From contig DATCVR010000074.1 of NCBI GenBank assembly GCA_036566745.1, positions 1 through 24,681 of the forward strand: DNA of 24,681 nt. The letters are read 5' to 3'. This document shows positions 1-8,228 of this stretch, piece after piece. Under the pieces are notes generated by a model, which was given only the letters and a program-made list of their open reading frames with translations, was not told the DNA's origin and did not search any database. Position 1 is the stretch's first letter; each line of letters starts with the position of its first letter. Position numbers and translations under genes: made by a program. This stretch comes from DATCVR01 sp036566745 (GTDB lineage: Bacteria > Actinomycetota > Actinomycetes > Jiangellales > Jiangellaceae).

Positions 1-185
1 AGGCAGCGGCCCGCCGTGGCCGCGGCGATCCCGCCGCCACGGCAGCCGACGGCCCGCGCGGCGTCGACGATCGCGATGCCGATCCCGACGATGCCGACCT
101 CGACGACTCCGGCCTGTCCGAGCGCGACCTCCTGGCCCGCACCCTCGGTGCCACCGTCATCGAAGAGATCGAGCACGAGCGCTGA
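1..185 (+). CDS. dnaX: DNA polymerase III subunit gamma/tau, C-terminal end (partial)
   Basis: Only the last 60 codons are present; the 5' part lies outside the window and the reading frame begins at base 3. The visible protein is an Ala/Arg/Gly then Asp-rich linker followed by a short conserved tail with the motif LLARTLGATVIEEIEHE just before the stop. Actinobacterial DnaX proteins typically end in this kind of tail (leucine-rich helix, then VIEEIEH), and in this group dnaX commonly sits immediately upstream of ybaB and recR, as here. DnaX forms the clamp-loader core of the replicative polymerase. The ATPase domain cannot be seen, so the call rests on the C-terminal tail and on gene order. 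Confidence 0.75.
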   Translation, partial: AAARRGRGDPAATAADGPRGVDDRDADPDDADLDDSGLSERDLLARTLGATVIEEIEHER

Positions 186-205
186 CCAGCGCCGACGCGC
201 TGGTC
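184..205 (+). terminator. Hairpin overlapping the dnaX stop codon
   Basis: Perfect 8-bp inverted repeat GACCAGCG / CGCTGGTC with a 6-nt loop, beginning inside the dnaX TGA. No T-run follows. It could act as an attenuating or U-less terminator between dnaX and ybaB, or be an mRNA-processing structure. Function is inferred from position only. Confidence 0.35.
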
Positions 206-275
206 GTGGCGCTGCGTCCGCAGCACCCGCCGGGCATTAGGCTCGTGCGTACACCACCCCGTCCGAGGAGGACCT

Positions 276-731
276 GTGTTCCCGCCTGGCTCCGAAGGTT
301 TCGACATGAGCCAGCTGCTCCAGCAGGCGCAGCGGATGCAAGAGCAGCTCATGTCCGCGCAGCAGGACCTGTCCGAGGCCGAGGCCACGGGCAGCGCCGG
401 CGGCGGTCTCGTCCGGGCCACCGTCACTGGCGGAGGTGAGCTGACGGCGCTCGAGATCGACCGCTCGGTGGTCGATCCCGACGACGTCGACACCCTCGCC
501 GATCTCGTCATCGCGGCCGTCCGTGATGCCCACTCCCAGCTCCAGCAGCGCGCCAGCGAGCAGCTCGGCGGGCTCGACCCGAGCGCGCTGTTCGGCGGCG
601 GACAGGGTGGAGCCTCGCCGCTGGCAGGGCTGTTCGGCGGCGGTGCGGCCGCGTCGTTGCCCGATGCGGGCGACACCGACGACGAGGACGACGATGCGCC
701 TGGTGACGCGCCGCGCCGCCCTGGTGCCTGA
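276..731 (+). CDS. ybaB: YbaB/EbfC family nucleoid-associated protein
   Basis: A 151-residue small DNA-binding protein of the YbaB/EbfC family, which forms dimers that bind DNA and is usually encoded between dnaX and recR. The N-terminal helix carries the family pattern SQLLQQAQRMQEQL, followed by a Gly-rich turn (GGGLVRATVTGGGEL), a strand with LTALEIDRSVV and a long helix ending near residue 100. The remaining 45 residues are a Gly-rich then acidic tail. The GTG at 276 has a perfect AGGAGG 4 nt upstream (266-271), and the resulting MFPPGSEGFDMSQ start resembles homologues. An ATG at 306 with its own GAAGG is the alternative start. The stop is 12 nt before recR, consistent with one operon. 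Confidence 0.9.
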   Translation: MFPPGSEGFDMSQLLQQAQRMQEQLMSAQQDLSEAEATGSAGGGLVRATVTGGGELTALEIDRSVVDPDDVDTLADLVIAAVRDAHSQLQQRASEQLGGLDPSALFGGGQGGASPLAGLFGGGAAASLPDAGDTDDEDDDAPGDAPRRPGA

Positions 732-743
732 ACCGAGGCGTCC

Positions 744-1343
744 ATGTACGAAGGCGTGGTCCAGGACCTCATCGACGAGCTGGGTCGGTTACCGGGCGTC
801 GGGCCGAAGAGCGCCCAGCGCATCGCGTTCCACCTGCTAGCCGCCGATCCGGCTGACGTCCAGCGGCTCGCATCGGCGCTCGTCGAGGTGAAGGACAAGG
901 TCCGCTTCTGCGCCGTGTGCGGCAACGTCGCCGAAGAGGAACAATGCCGGATCTGTCGTGATCCGCGGCGAGACGTCTCGGTGCTGTGTGTGGTCGAGGA
1001 GCCGAAGGACGTCGTCGCCATCGAGCGCACTCGCGAGTACCGCGGCCGCTACCACGTTCTGGGTGGGGCGATCAGCCCCATCGAGGGCGTCGGGCCGGAC
1101 GATCTCCGGGTGCGCGAGCTGATGACCCGCCTGGCCGACGGCACCATCACCGAACTGATCCTGGCCACCGATCCGAACCTCGAGGGCGAGGCCACGGCCA
1201 CGTATCTCGCTCGACTGGTCAAGCCGATGGGGTTGCGCGTGACGCGTCTAGCCAGTGGACTTCCGGTGGGAGGTGACCTCGAGTATGCCGACGAGGTCAC
1301 GCTCGGCCGCGCATTCGAAGGAAGGAGGCTGCTCGATGTCTGA
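744..1343 (+). CDS. recR: Recombination mediator protein RecR
   Basis: RecR (199 aa, the usual size) works with RecF and RecO to load RecA on gapped DNA. Visible features in order: the N-terminal helix-hairpin-helix GVGPKSAQRIAFHLL (residues 18-32), a four-cysteine zinc finger C56/C59/C68/C71, then a Toprim domain starting at LCVVEEPKDV (about 81-90) with the TDPNLEGEATA segment near 142-152 and a conserved C-terminal ASGLPVGGDLEYADE stretch. SD GAGG at 735-738 lies 5 nt before the ATG. The last codons contain the ribosome binding site for the next gene, which overlaps recR by 8 nt. Confidence 0.97.
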   Translation: MYEGVVQDLIDELGRLPGVGPKSAQRIAFHLLAADPADVQRLASALVEVKDKVRFCAVCGNVAEEEQCRICRDPRRDVSVLCVVEEPKDVVAIERTREYRGRYHVLGGAISPIEGVGPDDLRVRELMTRLADGTITELILATDPNLEGEATATYLARLVKPMGLRVTRLASGLPVGGDLEYADEVTLGRAFEGRRLLDV

Positions 1344-1941
1344 CGTTCACGCTGGTACTGCCGACGGTGGGCTGGGCGAGGAGGTCGCCGATTTCGCCGC
1401 CGAGATCGCCGACCAGATCGAGAGCTTCCTGCTGGCCCTGCGCGAGATCGCCCGCGGCTCCGACCCCGGCAGCACCCTCTCGCTGCTCCTGCTCGAGGTC
1501 AGCCAGCTCGCCCTGGCCGGCGGCCGCCTCGGAGCCATCAGCGACGTCGTCCTCGACGAGCCGTTCGAGCCCGACGCCGGGCCGGACGCCGATGTCGACG
1601 AGTTGCGCGAGAGGCTCGCAACGCTCCTCGAGCCGGTCGACGGCTACGTCGAGGTCGTCGATCCGATCGATCCCGGACGCGGTCTCACCGGTTTCCGGCT
1701 CTCCGACGAACTCGCCAGCATGGCCTCCGACCTCCTCCACGGTCTGTCGCACTACCGCGACGGCCGGATCATCGAGGCGCTGTGGTGGTGGCAGTTCTCG
1801 TACCTGTCGTCGTGGGGCTCGACCTGCGGTGCAACGCTGCGTGCGCTGCACTCGCTGATCGCCCACACCCGGCTCGACCACGAGCGCGACGAGGCCATCG
1901 TGGCCGAGGAGGAGAAGCTGCTCGCCGAGGTCGACGGCTGA
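1336..1941 (+). CDS. DUF5063 domain-containing protein
   Basis: A 201-residue acidic, mostly helical soluble protein with no signal peptide. The Trp-rich segment EALWWWQFSYLSSWGS (about residues 137-152) is the hallmark I associate with DUF5063, a family that often follows recR in actinobacteria. Its function is unknown; location suggests a link to the recombination/replication cluster but nothing in the sequence shows an active site. The ATG at 1336 is chosen because a full AAGGAGG (1322-1328) sits 7 nt upstream, inside the recR 3' end, and because the start overlaps the recR stop, implying translational coupling. An in-frame ATG at 1255 inside recR lacks this support. Confidence 0.85.
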   Translation: MSDVHAGTADGGLGEEVADFAAEIADQIESFLLALREIARGSDPGSTLSLLLLEVSQLALAGGRLGAISDVVLDEPFEPDAGPDADVDELRERLATLLEPVDGYVEVVDPIDPGRGLTGFRLSDELASMASDLLHGLSHYRDGRIIEALWWWQFSYLSSWGSTCGATLRALHSLIAHTRLDHERDEAIVAEEEKLLAEVDG

Positions 1942-2124
1942 GGCGGGTCGCGCCGCGGTGCGGTCCACGAGCTGGTGGGTCGCCTGAGAGCGAACTGTTA
2001 CCGAACCGATTCCTGTCCCGCGTGAAGTGGGCGGCGGCGGTCGAAGCCTCGATGACGAGGGTTCGGGCGCTTCCACCCGCGGATGCTCGGCCGAGCGCCG
2101 TGCCGCTTCACGGACAGGACGGCG

Positions 2125-3216
2125 ATGGCCCAGGACCTACGCAGTGCGGTGACGGTGTTGGAGGCGGCACTGGGTGGGGTGACACCCCTCGTCGGGGCTC
2201 TCGCCGCGAAGGCTCACCACACCGTGACCGGCGCCGCGCGCGTGCTTGCCCCCGCGGCGGCACACTCGGCGGCAGAGGCCGGCCGACGCCTGAACGCGGC
2301 CGTCACCGCGTGCGGCGAAGCGATCACTCTCGCGATCCAGCGTGAGATCAGCGCGCTGTACGGCGCCATCCCGAACTTCGCCGCGGTGGCAGGCGGCCCC
2401 CACCGGGTAGCACGCACCCGAGTCCATCAGGAACTGGCCATGGTCGTGGCGGAGCAGAATCCGGGTTCGGCACCGCTGACCCGCGCCGCGGTGGCCGCCG
2501 ACCTCGTGAGCTGGAATGTGGACTTTCCCGACTACCGGCCGGTGGAGGTCGACCTGCCACGCGGCTCGACCAGGTTCGCCAAGCCTGACGACCACCCGGA
2601 TACCGACCTCAGCGGGCCGTTCCACAGCTTCGAGGGTGCGCTGACCTTCGACGCGGGCCGGCCTCGCAATCCTGCGGGGCGCACCGGGCTCGCTGGACGT
2701 GGTTACCTCAACCACTGGGGTGCGAACTTCGCCGCCGACTGCATCCTCACCAGGGACAATCCGCTGACCGGAAAGCTCGAGGTGCTGGTGGTCGGGCGCG
2801 GCGACCAAGTGGGTCAGCCGACGGAGTGGGCCTTCCCGGGCGGGAAGGTGGATCCTGGTGAATCGGCGTCGGAGACCGCCGGCCGCGAGCTCCTGGAGGA
2901 GACTGGCGTATCGGGGTTCCAGCTCGATCTGTCGAATGCCGTGCCGGTGTTCCAGGGGTACGTCGACGACTGGCGGAACACCGACAACGCGTGGATGGAG
3001 ACGACCGCCTTCCATCGCCATCTGACCGCCGACGAAGCCTCGGCCATCGTCACGCCGACGGGCCCGCAGCTGGGGGTGTCGACCGACGAGCAGGCCCCCG
3101 AGATCGCCAAGGTCACCTGGGTCGAACTGACCGACGCACTCGACGAACGGATGTACGCCAGTCACCGGCAGTTGCTACAGCTCGCCGTGGCAAGGCTGCG
3201 GGACGCGCCGTCCTAG
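2125..3216 (+). CDS. NUDT9-like ADP-ribose pyrophosphatase (NUDIX hydrolase)
   Basis: 363 residues. A canonical Nudix box spans residues 240-262 (G240, E246, R254-E255, E258-E259, G261), so the metal-binding catalytic glutamates are intact. Around it lie signatures that match human NUDT9 and the TRPM2 NUDT9-H domain as I remember them: DYRPVE (136-141), GRPRNPAGRTGL (178-189), a WGANFAAD block (198-205), GYVDDWRNTDNAWMET (278-293) and YASH (344-347). NUDT9 cleaves ADP-ribose to AMP and ribose 5-phosphate, and that activity is inferred here. The first ~120 residues are Ala-rich helices without a match I recognise. The ATG at 2125 is preferred over the in-frame ATG at 2083, which lacks an SD. 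It is monocistronic, 183 nt after the DUF5063 gene, and convergent with the ABC genes. Confidence 0.9.
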   Translation: MAQDLRSAVTVLEAALGGVTPLVGALAAKAHHTVTGAARVLAPAAAHSAAEAGRRLNAAVTACGEAITLAIQREISALYGAIPNFAAVAGGPHRVARTRVHQELAMVVAEQNPGSAPLTRAAVAADLVSWNVDFPDYRPVEVDLPRGSTRFAKPDDHPDTDLSGPFHSFEGALTFDAGRPRNPAGRTGLAGRGYLNHWGANFAADCILTRDNPLTGKLEVLVVGRGDQVGQPTEWAFPGGKVDPGESASETAGRELLEETGVSGFQLDLSNAVPVFQGYVDDWRNTDNAWMETTAFHRHLTADEASAIVTPTGPQLGVSTDEQAPEIAKVTWVELTDALDERMYASHRQLLQLAVARLRDAPS

Positions 3217-4285
3217 GCCACGCGTACCGCACGCGGAATGGTGCGGTACGGCGCGTTCAGTCGCCGCACCGTGAGCGCGACCGCGCCGACGCCCAGGAGC
3301 AGGTTGAAGGCCAAGCCGTAGGGCCACAGCGGCTTCTGGCCACCCTCGTGGACGAGCTCGCCCGAGGGGCCGTACGCCTCGGGATCGCGGGCCTGCCGGA
3401 CCAGGTCGCCGATCGAGCGCAACGGGTCGGTGCGCTGGTCGTCGTAGCCGTAGGGATCGGAGGTGTCGGGCCGGCCGGTCTCGGGCGTGGCGTCGGCGAC
3501 GATGACGAACGGGTTGGGCGCCAGCAGCCACCACACGCGCTCGGTGTGGACGACGGTGGTCTCGTAGGTGGTGGTCTCCCAGCGGTCGGGCTCGCTGCTA
3601 GTGTTGCCCTGGTCCCACACCGGGAACCGGTCGGTGCGCTGTTCGGTGGTCTGGGTGGTAAGCCCAGCCAGACCGAAGGCGATCAGCGTGCCGACGGTCA
3701 GTGCGAACACCGCGAGGTACGAGAGCACCGCGGAGGTGGTGCTGCGCGCCAGTAGTGCCGACAGGCACAGCGCGATGGCGCAGACCACGCCGAGCAGCAA
3801 CGCCGTGACGCCCAGGCAGACGAGGGCGCGACTCAGCGGCACCCCGCCTTCGGCCATACACCACACCACGAGGGGCAACGTCAGGACGAGGAACACCAGG
3901 GAGGTGCCCCAGGCCGCCGCGAGCTTGCCGACCGCGATCTCGGTGGGGGTCAGCAAGGTGGTCTGGAGGGTGGCCAGCAGGCCGCGCTCGCGGTCGCCGT
4001 TGACCGACTGTGCGGTGAGCGTGGGCACCACTAGGAGCGCCAGGCCGATGATGAACATCATCAGCCCGCCGAACATGAAGGCGCCGGTCCGCTCGACCCC
4101 GGAGGCCGCGAAGGCCCATCGCATCAGCGCGGTGAAGGCCGCCAGGACGACGAACCACGCGGCCAGCAGCCACCGCCATCGCCCGGCGCGCAACCTGATG
4201 CGGAACTCATGACCGGCCATGACCCGGATGCCCCGCCAGGTGGTGTGGACGGCGACCGGAGGAGTGGGTGGCTGGGTGGTGGTGG

Positions 4286-4289
<4 letters not shown>
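3213..4289 (-). CDS. ABC-2 type transporter permease
   Basis: 358-residue inner-membrane permease with six predicted membrane segments (about 39-59, 74-93, 125-145, 155-178, 186-208, 322-341) and a long polar loop between the fifth and sixth (about 209-320). The stretch NGDRERGLLATLQTTLLTPTEI (97-118) is the cytoplasmic coupling segment typical of ABC-2 permeases. The start is the ATG at 4289, overlapping the ATPase stop as ATGA, so the two subunits are translationally coupled and likely equimolar. Substrate cannot be inferred. The stop codon shares the palindromic CTAG at 3213-3216 with the stop of the convergent NUDIX gene. Confidence 0.9.
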
Positions 4290-5218
<929 letters not shown>

Positions 5219-5386
5219 GAGGCAGCCCCTTCCGAGGTGGTGCCGGAAGCGTAGTGCGCGGAACCGACAGGGAGTGCCCAAGCGCGTGCACCTGCACGTG
5301 TATCCCGCGATCCGGACGCACGTGGTCGGTGAGGCAGGGTCACATAAACTGCCGGGGGCATCCGAACGTGGTGGGAGGAGTACGCC

Positions 5387-6664
5387 GTGGGCCTGGTCGT
5401 CCAGAAGTACGGCGGATCATCCGTCTCCGACGCGGCCGCGATCAAGCGGGTCGCGCAACGAGTCGTCGCCACCAAGAAGGCGGGCAACGACGTCGTCATC
5501 GTGGTGTCCGCCATGGGCGACTCCACCGACGAGCTGCTCGATCTCGCCGAGAAGGTGTCGCCGCTGCCGTCGGGCCGCGAGCTCGACATGCTGCTGACGG
5601 CCGGCGAGCGCATCTCGATGGCGTTGCTGGCCATGGCCATCGGCGATCTCGGTCACGAAGCCCGCTCCTTCACCGGCAGCCAGGCCGGCGTCATCACCGA
5701 CTCCGTCCACGGCAAGGCCCGCATCATCGACGTCACCCCGGGCCGGATCCGCCAGGCCCTCGACGGCGGCGCCATCGCCATTGTCGCGGGCTTCCAGGGT
5801 GTCAGCCAGGACAGCAAGGACATCACCACGCTGGGCCGTGGTGGCTCCGACACCACGGCGGTCGCCCTGGCCGCGGCCCTCGACGCCGACGTGTGTGAGA
5901 TCTACACCGACGTCGACGGCATCTTCACCGCCGACCCGCGGATCGTCCCGGCCGCCCGCCGCGTCCCGCGCATCACCTACGAGGAGATGCTCGAGATGGC
6001 CGCCTGCGGCGCCAAGGTCCTCCACCTGAGGTGCGTCGAGTACGCGCGCCGTTATCGCATGCCGATCCACGTGCGCTCGAGCTTCTCGACGCTCTCCGGC
6101 ACCTGGGTGTCCGACCACACCGAAGGAAGTGACCAGCCCGACATGGAGCAGCCGATCATCTCCGGCGTCGCCCACGATCGCAGCGAGGCCAAGATCACCG
6201 TCGCGGGGGTTCCCGACAAGGTGGGCGAGGCCGCCGCGATCTTCCGTGCGGTCGCCGACGCCGACGTCAACATCGACATGATCGTCCAGAACGTCTCGGC
6301 GGTCGACACCAACCGCACCGACATCTCCTTCACGCTGCCGGCCACCGACGGCCGCCAGGGCATGGAGGCCCTCACCGCCATCCAGGCCGCGGTGGGCTTC
6401 GAGTCGCTGCGTTACGACGACGGCATCGGCAAGGTCTCGCTCATCGGCGCGGGCATGCGCAGCCACCCCGGCGTCAGCGCCCAGTTCTTCGGCGCGCTGG
6501 CCGACGCCGGCGTCAACATAGAGATGATCTCCACGTCCGAGATCCGCATCTCGGTGGTCGTGCGCGGCGACGACGTCGACGCCGCGGTCACGGCGATCCA
6601 CCGCGCGTTCGATCTCGACGCCGACGAAGTCGAAGCCGTCATCTACGGGGGTACCGGCCGATGA
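5387..6664 (+). CDS. lysC: Aspartate kinase (alpha and internally started beta subunit)
   Basis: 425 residues. Phosphorylates aspartate in the first step to lysine, threonine, methionine and diaminopimelate. The kinase domain shows KYGGSS (7-12), the TAGERIS segment near 71-77, GRGGSDTTA (150-158) and YTDVDGIFTADPR (173-185). Two ACT regulatory domains follow (about 263-340 and 345-420), the arrangement of lysine/threonine-inhibited actinobacterial enzymes. Start GTG at 5387 has GGGAGGAG at 5373-5380, 6 nt away. M253 (ATG at 6143), just before the first ACT domain and behind a purine-rich GAAGGAAG (6122-6129), is a plausible internal start for a 173-residue beta subunit, as known in Corynebacterium glutamicum. 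The stop overlaps asd by ATGA. Confidence 0.97.
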   Translation: MGLVVQKYGGSSVSDAAAIKRVAQRVVATKKAGNDVVIVVSAMGDSTDELLDLAEKVSPLPSGRELDMLLTAGERISMALLAMAIGDLGHEARSFTGSQAGVITDSVHGKARIIDVTPGRIRQALDGGAIAIVAGFQGVSQDSKDITTLGRGGSDTTAVALAAALDADVCEIYTDVDGIFTADPRIVPAARRVPRITYEEMLEMAACGAKVLHLRCVEYARRYRMPIHVRSSFSTLSGTWVSDHTEGSDQPDMEQPIISGVAHDRSEAKITVAGVPDKVGEAAAIFRAVADADVNIDMIVQNVSAVDTNRTDISFTLPATDGRQGMEALTAIQAAVGFESLRYDDGIGKVSLIGAGMRSHPGVSAQFFGALADAGVNIEMISTSEIRISVVVRGDDVDAAVTAIHRAFDLDADEVEAVIYGGTGR

Positions 6665-7728
6665 GCGACCACAGCGGTCCCACCCTGGCCGTCGTCGGTG
6701 CCACCGGCGCGGTCGGCACCGTGATGCGCGACATCCTGTCCACCCGCAAGGACGTCTGGGGCGAGATCCGGCTGGTCGCGTCGCCGCGTTCGGCCGGTCG
6801 CCGGCTCGACGTCCGCGGCGAGGAGGTCGAGGTCGTCGCGCTGGCTCCCGAGGTGTTCGACGGCGTCGACGTCGTGATGTTCGACGTTCCTGACGAGGTG
6901 TCGGCCGTGTGGGCCCCGATCGCGGCCGAGCGCGGCGCGGTGGCGGTCGACAACTCCGGTGCGTTCCGGATGGACCCCGACGTCCCGCTGGTGGTCCCCG
7001 AGGTCAACGCCCACGCCGCCCACAACCGCCCCAAGGGCATCATCGCGAACCCCAACTGCACCACCCTGTCGATGATCGTCGCGCTGGGCGCCCTCCACGC
7101 CGAGCTGGGCCTCACCGAGATCTTCGCGGCGTCGTACCAGGCCGCTTCCGGCGCAGGTCAGGCCGGTATCGACACTCTGCACGACCAGATGAGCAAGGTC
7201 GCGGGCAATCGCGAGCTGGGTGCCCGGCCCGGCGACGTCCGACGGGTCGTCGGCTCCGACCTCGGGCCGTTCCCGGCGCCGCTGGCCATGAACGTCGTGC
7301 CGTGGGCGGGTTCGCTCAAGGACGACGGATGGTCCTCGGAAGAGCTCAAGATCCGCAACGAGTCGCGCAAGATCCTCGACCGGCCCGACCTCAAGGTGTC
7401 GGCCACCTGCGTGCGGGTCCCGGTCGTCACCACCCACTCGGTGGCCGTCCACGCCACCTTCGAGCGCGAGGTCACCACCGAGACGGCGTGGGAGATCCTG
7501 CGCGACGCTCCCGGCCTGGTCCTGTACGACGACCCCGCGCGCGGTGAGTTCCCCACGCCCGCCGACGTCGTCGGTACCGATCCCACGTGGGTGGGCCGGG
7601 TGCGGCGCTCGCTCGACGACCCGCGCTCGCTCGAGCTCTTCGTCTGCGGCGACAACCTCCGCAAGGGTGCCGCGCTCAACACCGCCCAGATCGCCGAGCT
7701 GGTGGCCGCGGAGATCACCGCCCACTGA
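6661..7728 (+). CDS. asd: Aspartate-semialdehyde dehydrogenase
   Basis: 355 residues, standard length. Reduces L-aspartyl-4-phosphate to aspartate semialdehyde with NADPH, the step after LysC. The NADP-binding motif GATGAVG is at 13-19. The active-site Cys133 lies in NPNCTT, the SGAGQAG loop near 163-169, the substrate-binding helix with KIRNES at 230-235, and the catalytic His259 in VVTTHS, with Arg252 nearby. The ATG overlaps the lysC TGA by four bases, so the two pathway enzymes are co-translated. The stop codon directly abuts that of the convergent yqeY, with no base between them. Confidence 0.97.
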   Translation: MSDHSGPTLAVVGATGAVGTVMRDILSTRKDVWGEIRLVASPRSAGRRLDVRGEEVEVVALAPEVFDGVDVVMFDVPDEVSAVWAPIAAERGAVAVDNSGAFRMDPDVPLVVPEVNAHAAHNRPKGIIANPNCTTLSMIVALGALHAELGLTEIFAASYQAASGAGQAGIDTLHDQMSKVAGNRELGARPGDVRRVVGSDLGPFPAPLAMNVVPWAGSLKDDGWSSEELKIRNESRKILDRPDLKVSATCVRVPVVTTHSVAVHATFEREVTTETAWEILRDAPGLVLYDDPARGEFPTPADVVGTDPTWVGRVRRSLDDPRSLELFVCGDNLRKGAALNTAQIAELVAAEITAH

Positions 7729-8184
7729 TCACCCGGTCAGGCGGGCCTTCACTGCGGCAGCCACGGCGGATCCTTCGGCCCGGCCGAGCACCTTGGGCTG
7801 AAGGAGCTTCATGACCTTGCCCATGTCGCGTGGGGACTCCGCGTCGGCCTCGGCCACGGCGGCGTCGACGAGGGCGGCGAGCTCGTCGTCGGACAGGGCG
7901 GCCGGGAGGTACTCGGCGATCACGCCTGCTTCGGCCTCCTCGCGCTCGGCGCTCTCGGCCCGGCCACCCGAGCGGAACGCCTCGGCGGCCTCGCGGCGGC
8001 GCTTGGCCTCGCGGGTGAGGACCGTGACGACCTCGTCGTCGGAGAGCTCACGCGCGGTGGTGCCTTCGACCTCGGCCTTCTGGACGGCGGCCAGGACCAT
8101 GCGCAGTGTCGCCTTGCGCAGCTCGTCGCGCGCCCGCATCGCGGAGGTGAGGTCGGTTTTCATGCGGTCTTTGAGGGCGGCCAT
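7729..8184 (-). CDS. yqeY: GatB/YqeY domain-containing protein
   Basis: 151-residue cytoplasmic helical protein of the YqeY family, related to the tRNA-binding tail of the amidotransferase subunit GatB. The start MAALKDRMKTDLTSAMRARDE and the middle REEAEAGVIAEYLPAALSDDEL segment are family hallmarks; the C-terminus with MGKVMKLLQPKVLGRAEGS completes the domain, so the gene is full length. The cellular role is not established; tRNA binding is suggested by homology. It lies 44 nt downstream of the MFS gene on the same strand and may be read with it. An in-frame ATG at 8163 would truncate the conserved LKDR start and is rejected. Confidence 0.93.
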   Translation of the reverse strand: MAALKDRMKTDLTSAMRARDELRKATLRMVLAAVQKAEVEGTTARELSDDEVVTVLTREAKRRREAAEAFRSGGRAESAEREEAEAGVIAEYLPAALSDDELAALVDAAVAEADAESPRDMGKVMKLLQPKVLGRAEGSAVAAAVKARLTG

Positions 8185-8228
8185 GGCGGCCAGTCTGCCG
8201 TGCGGCGCGAGCTCGGCGCCACGCGGAG

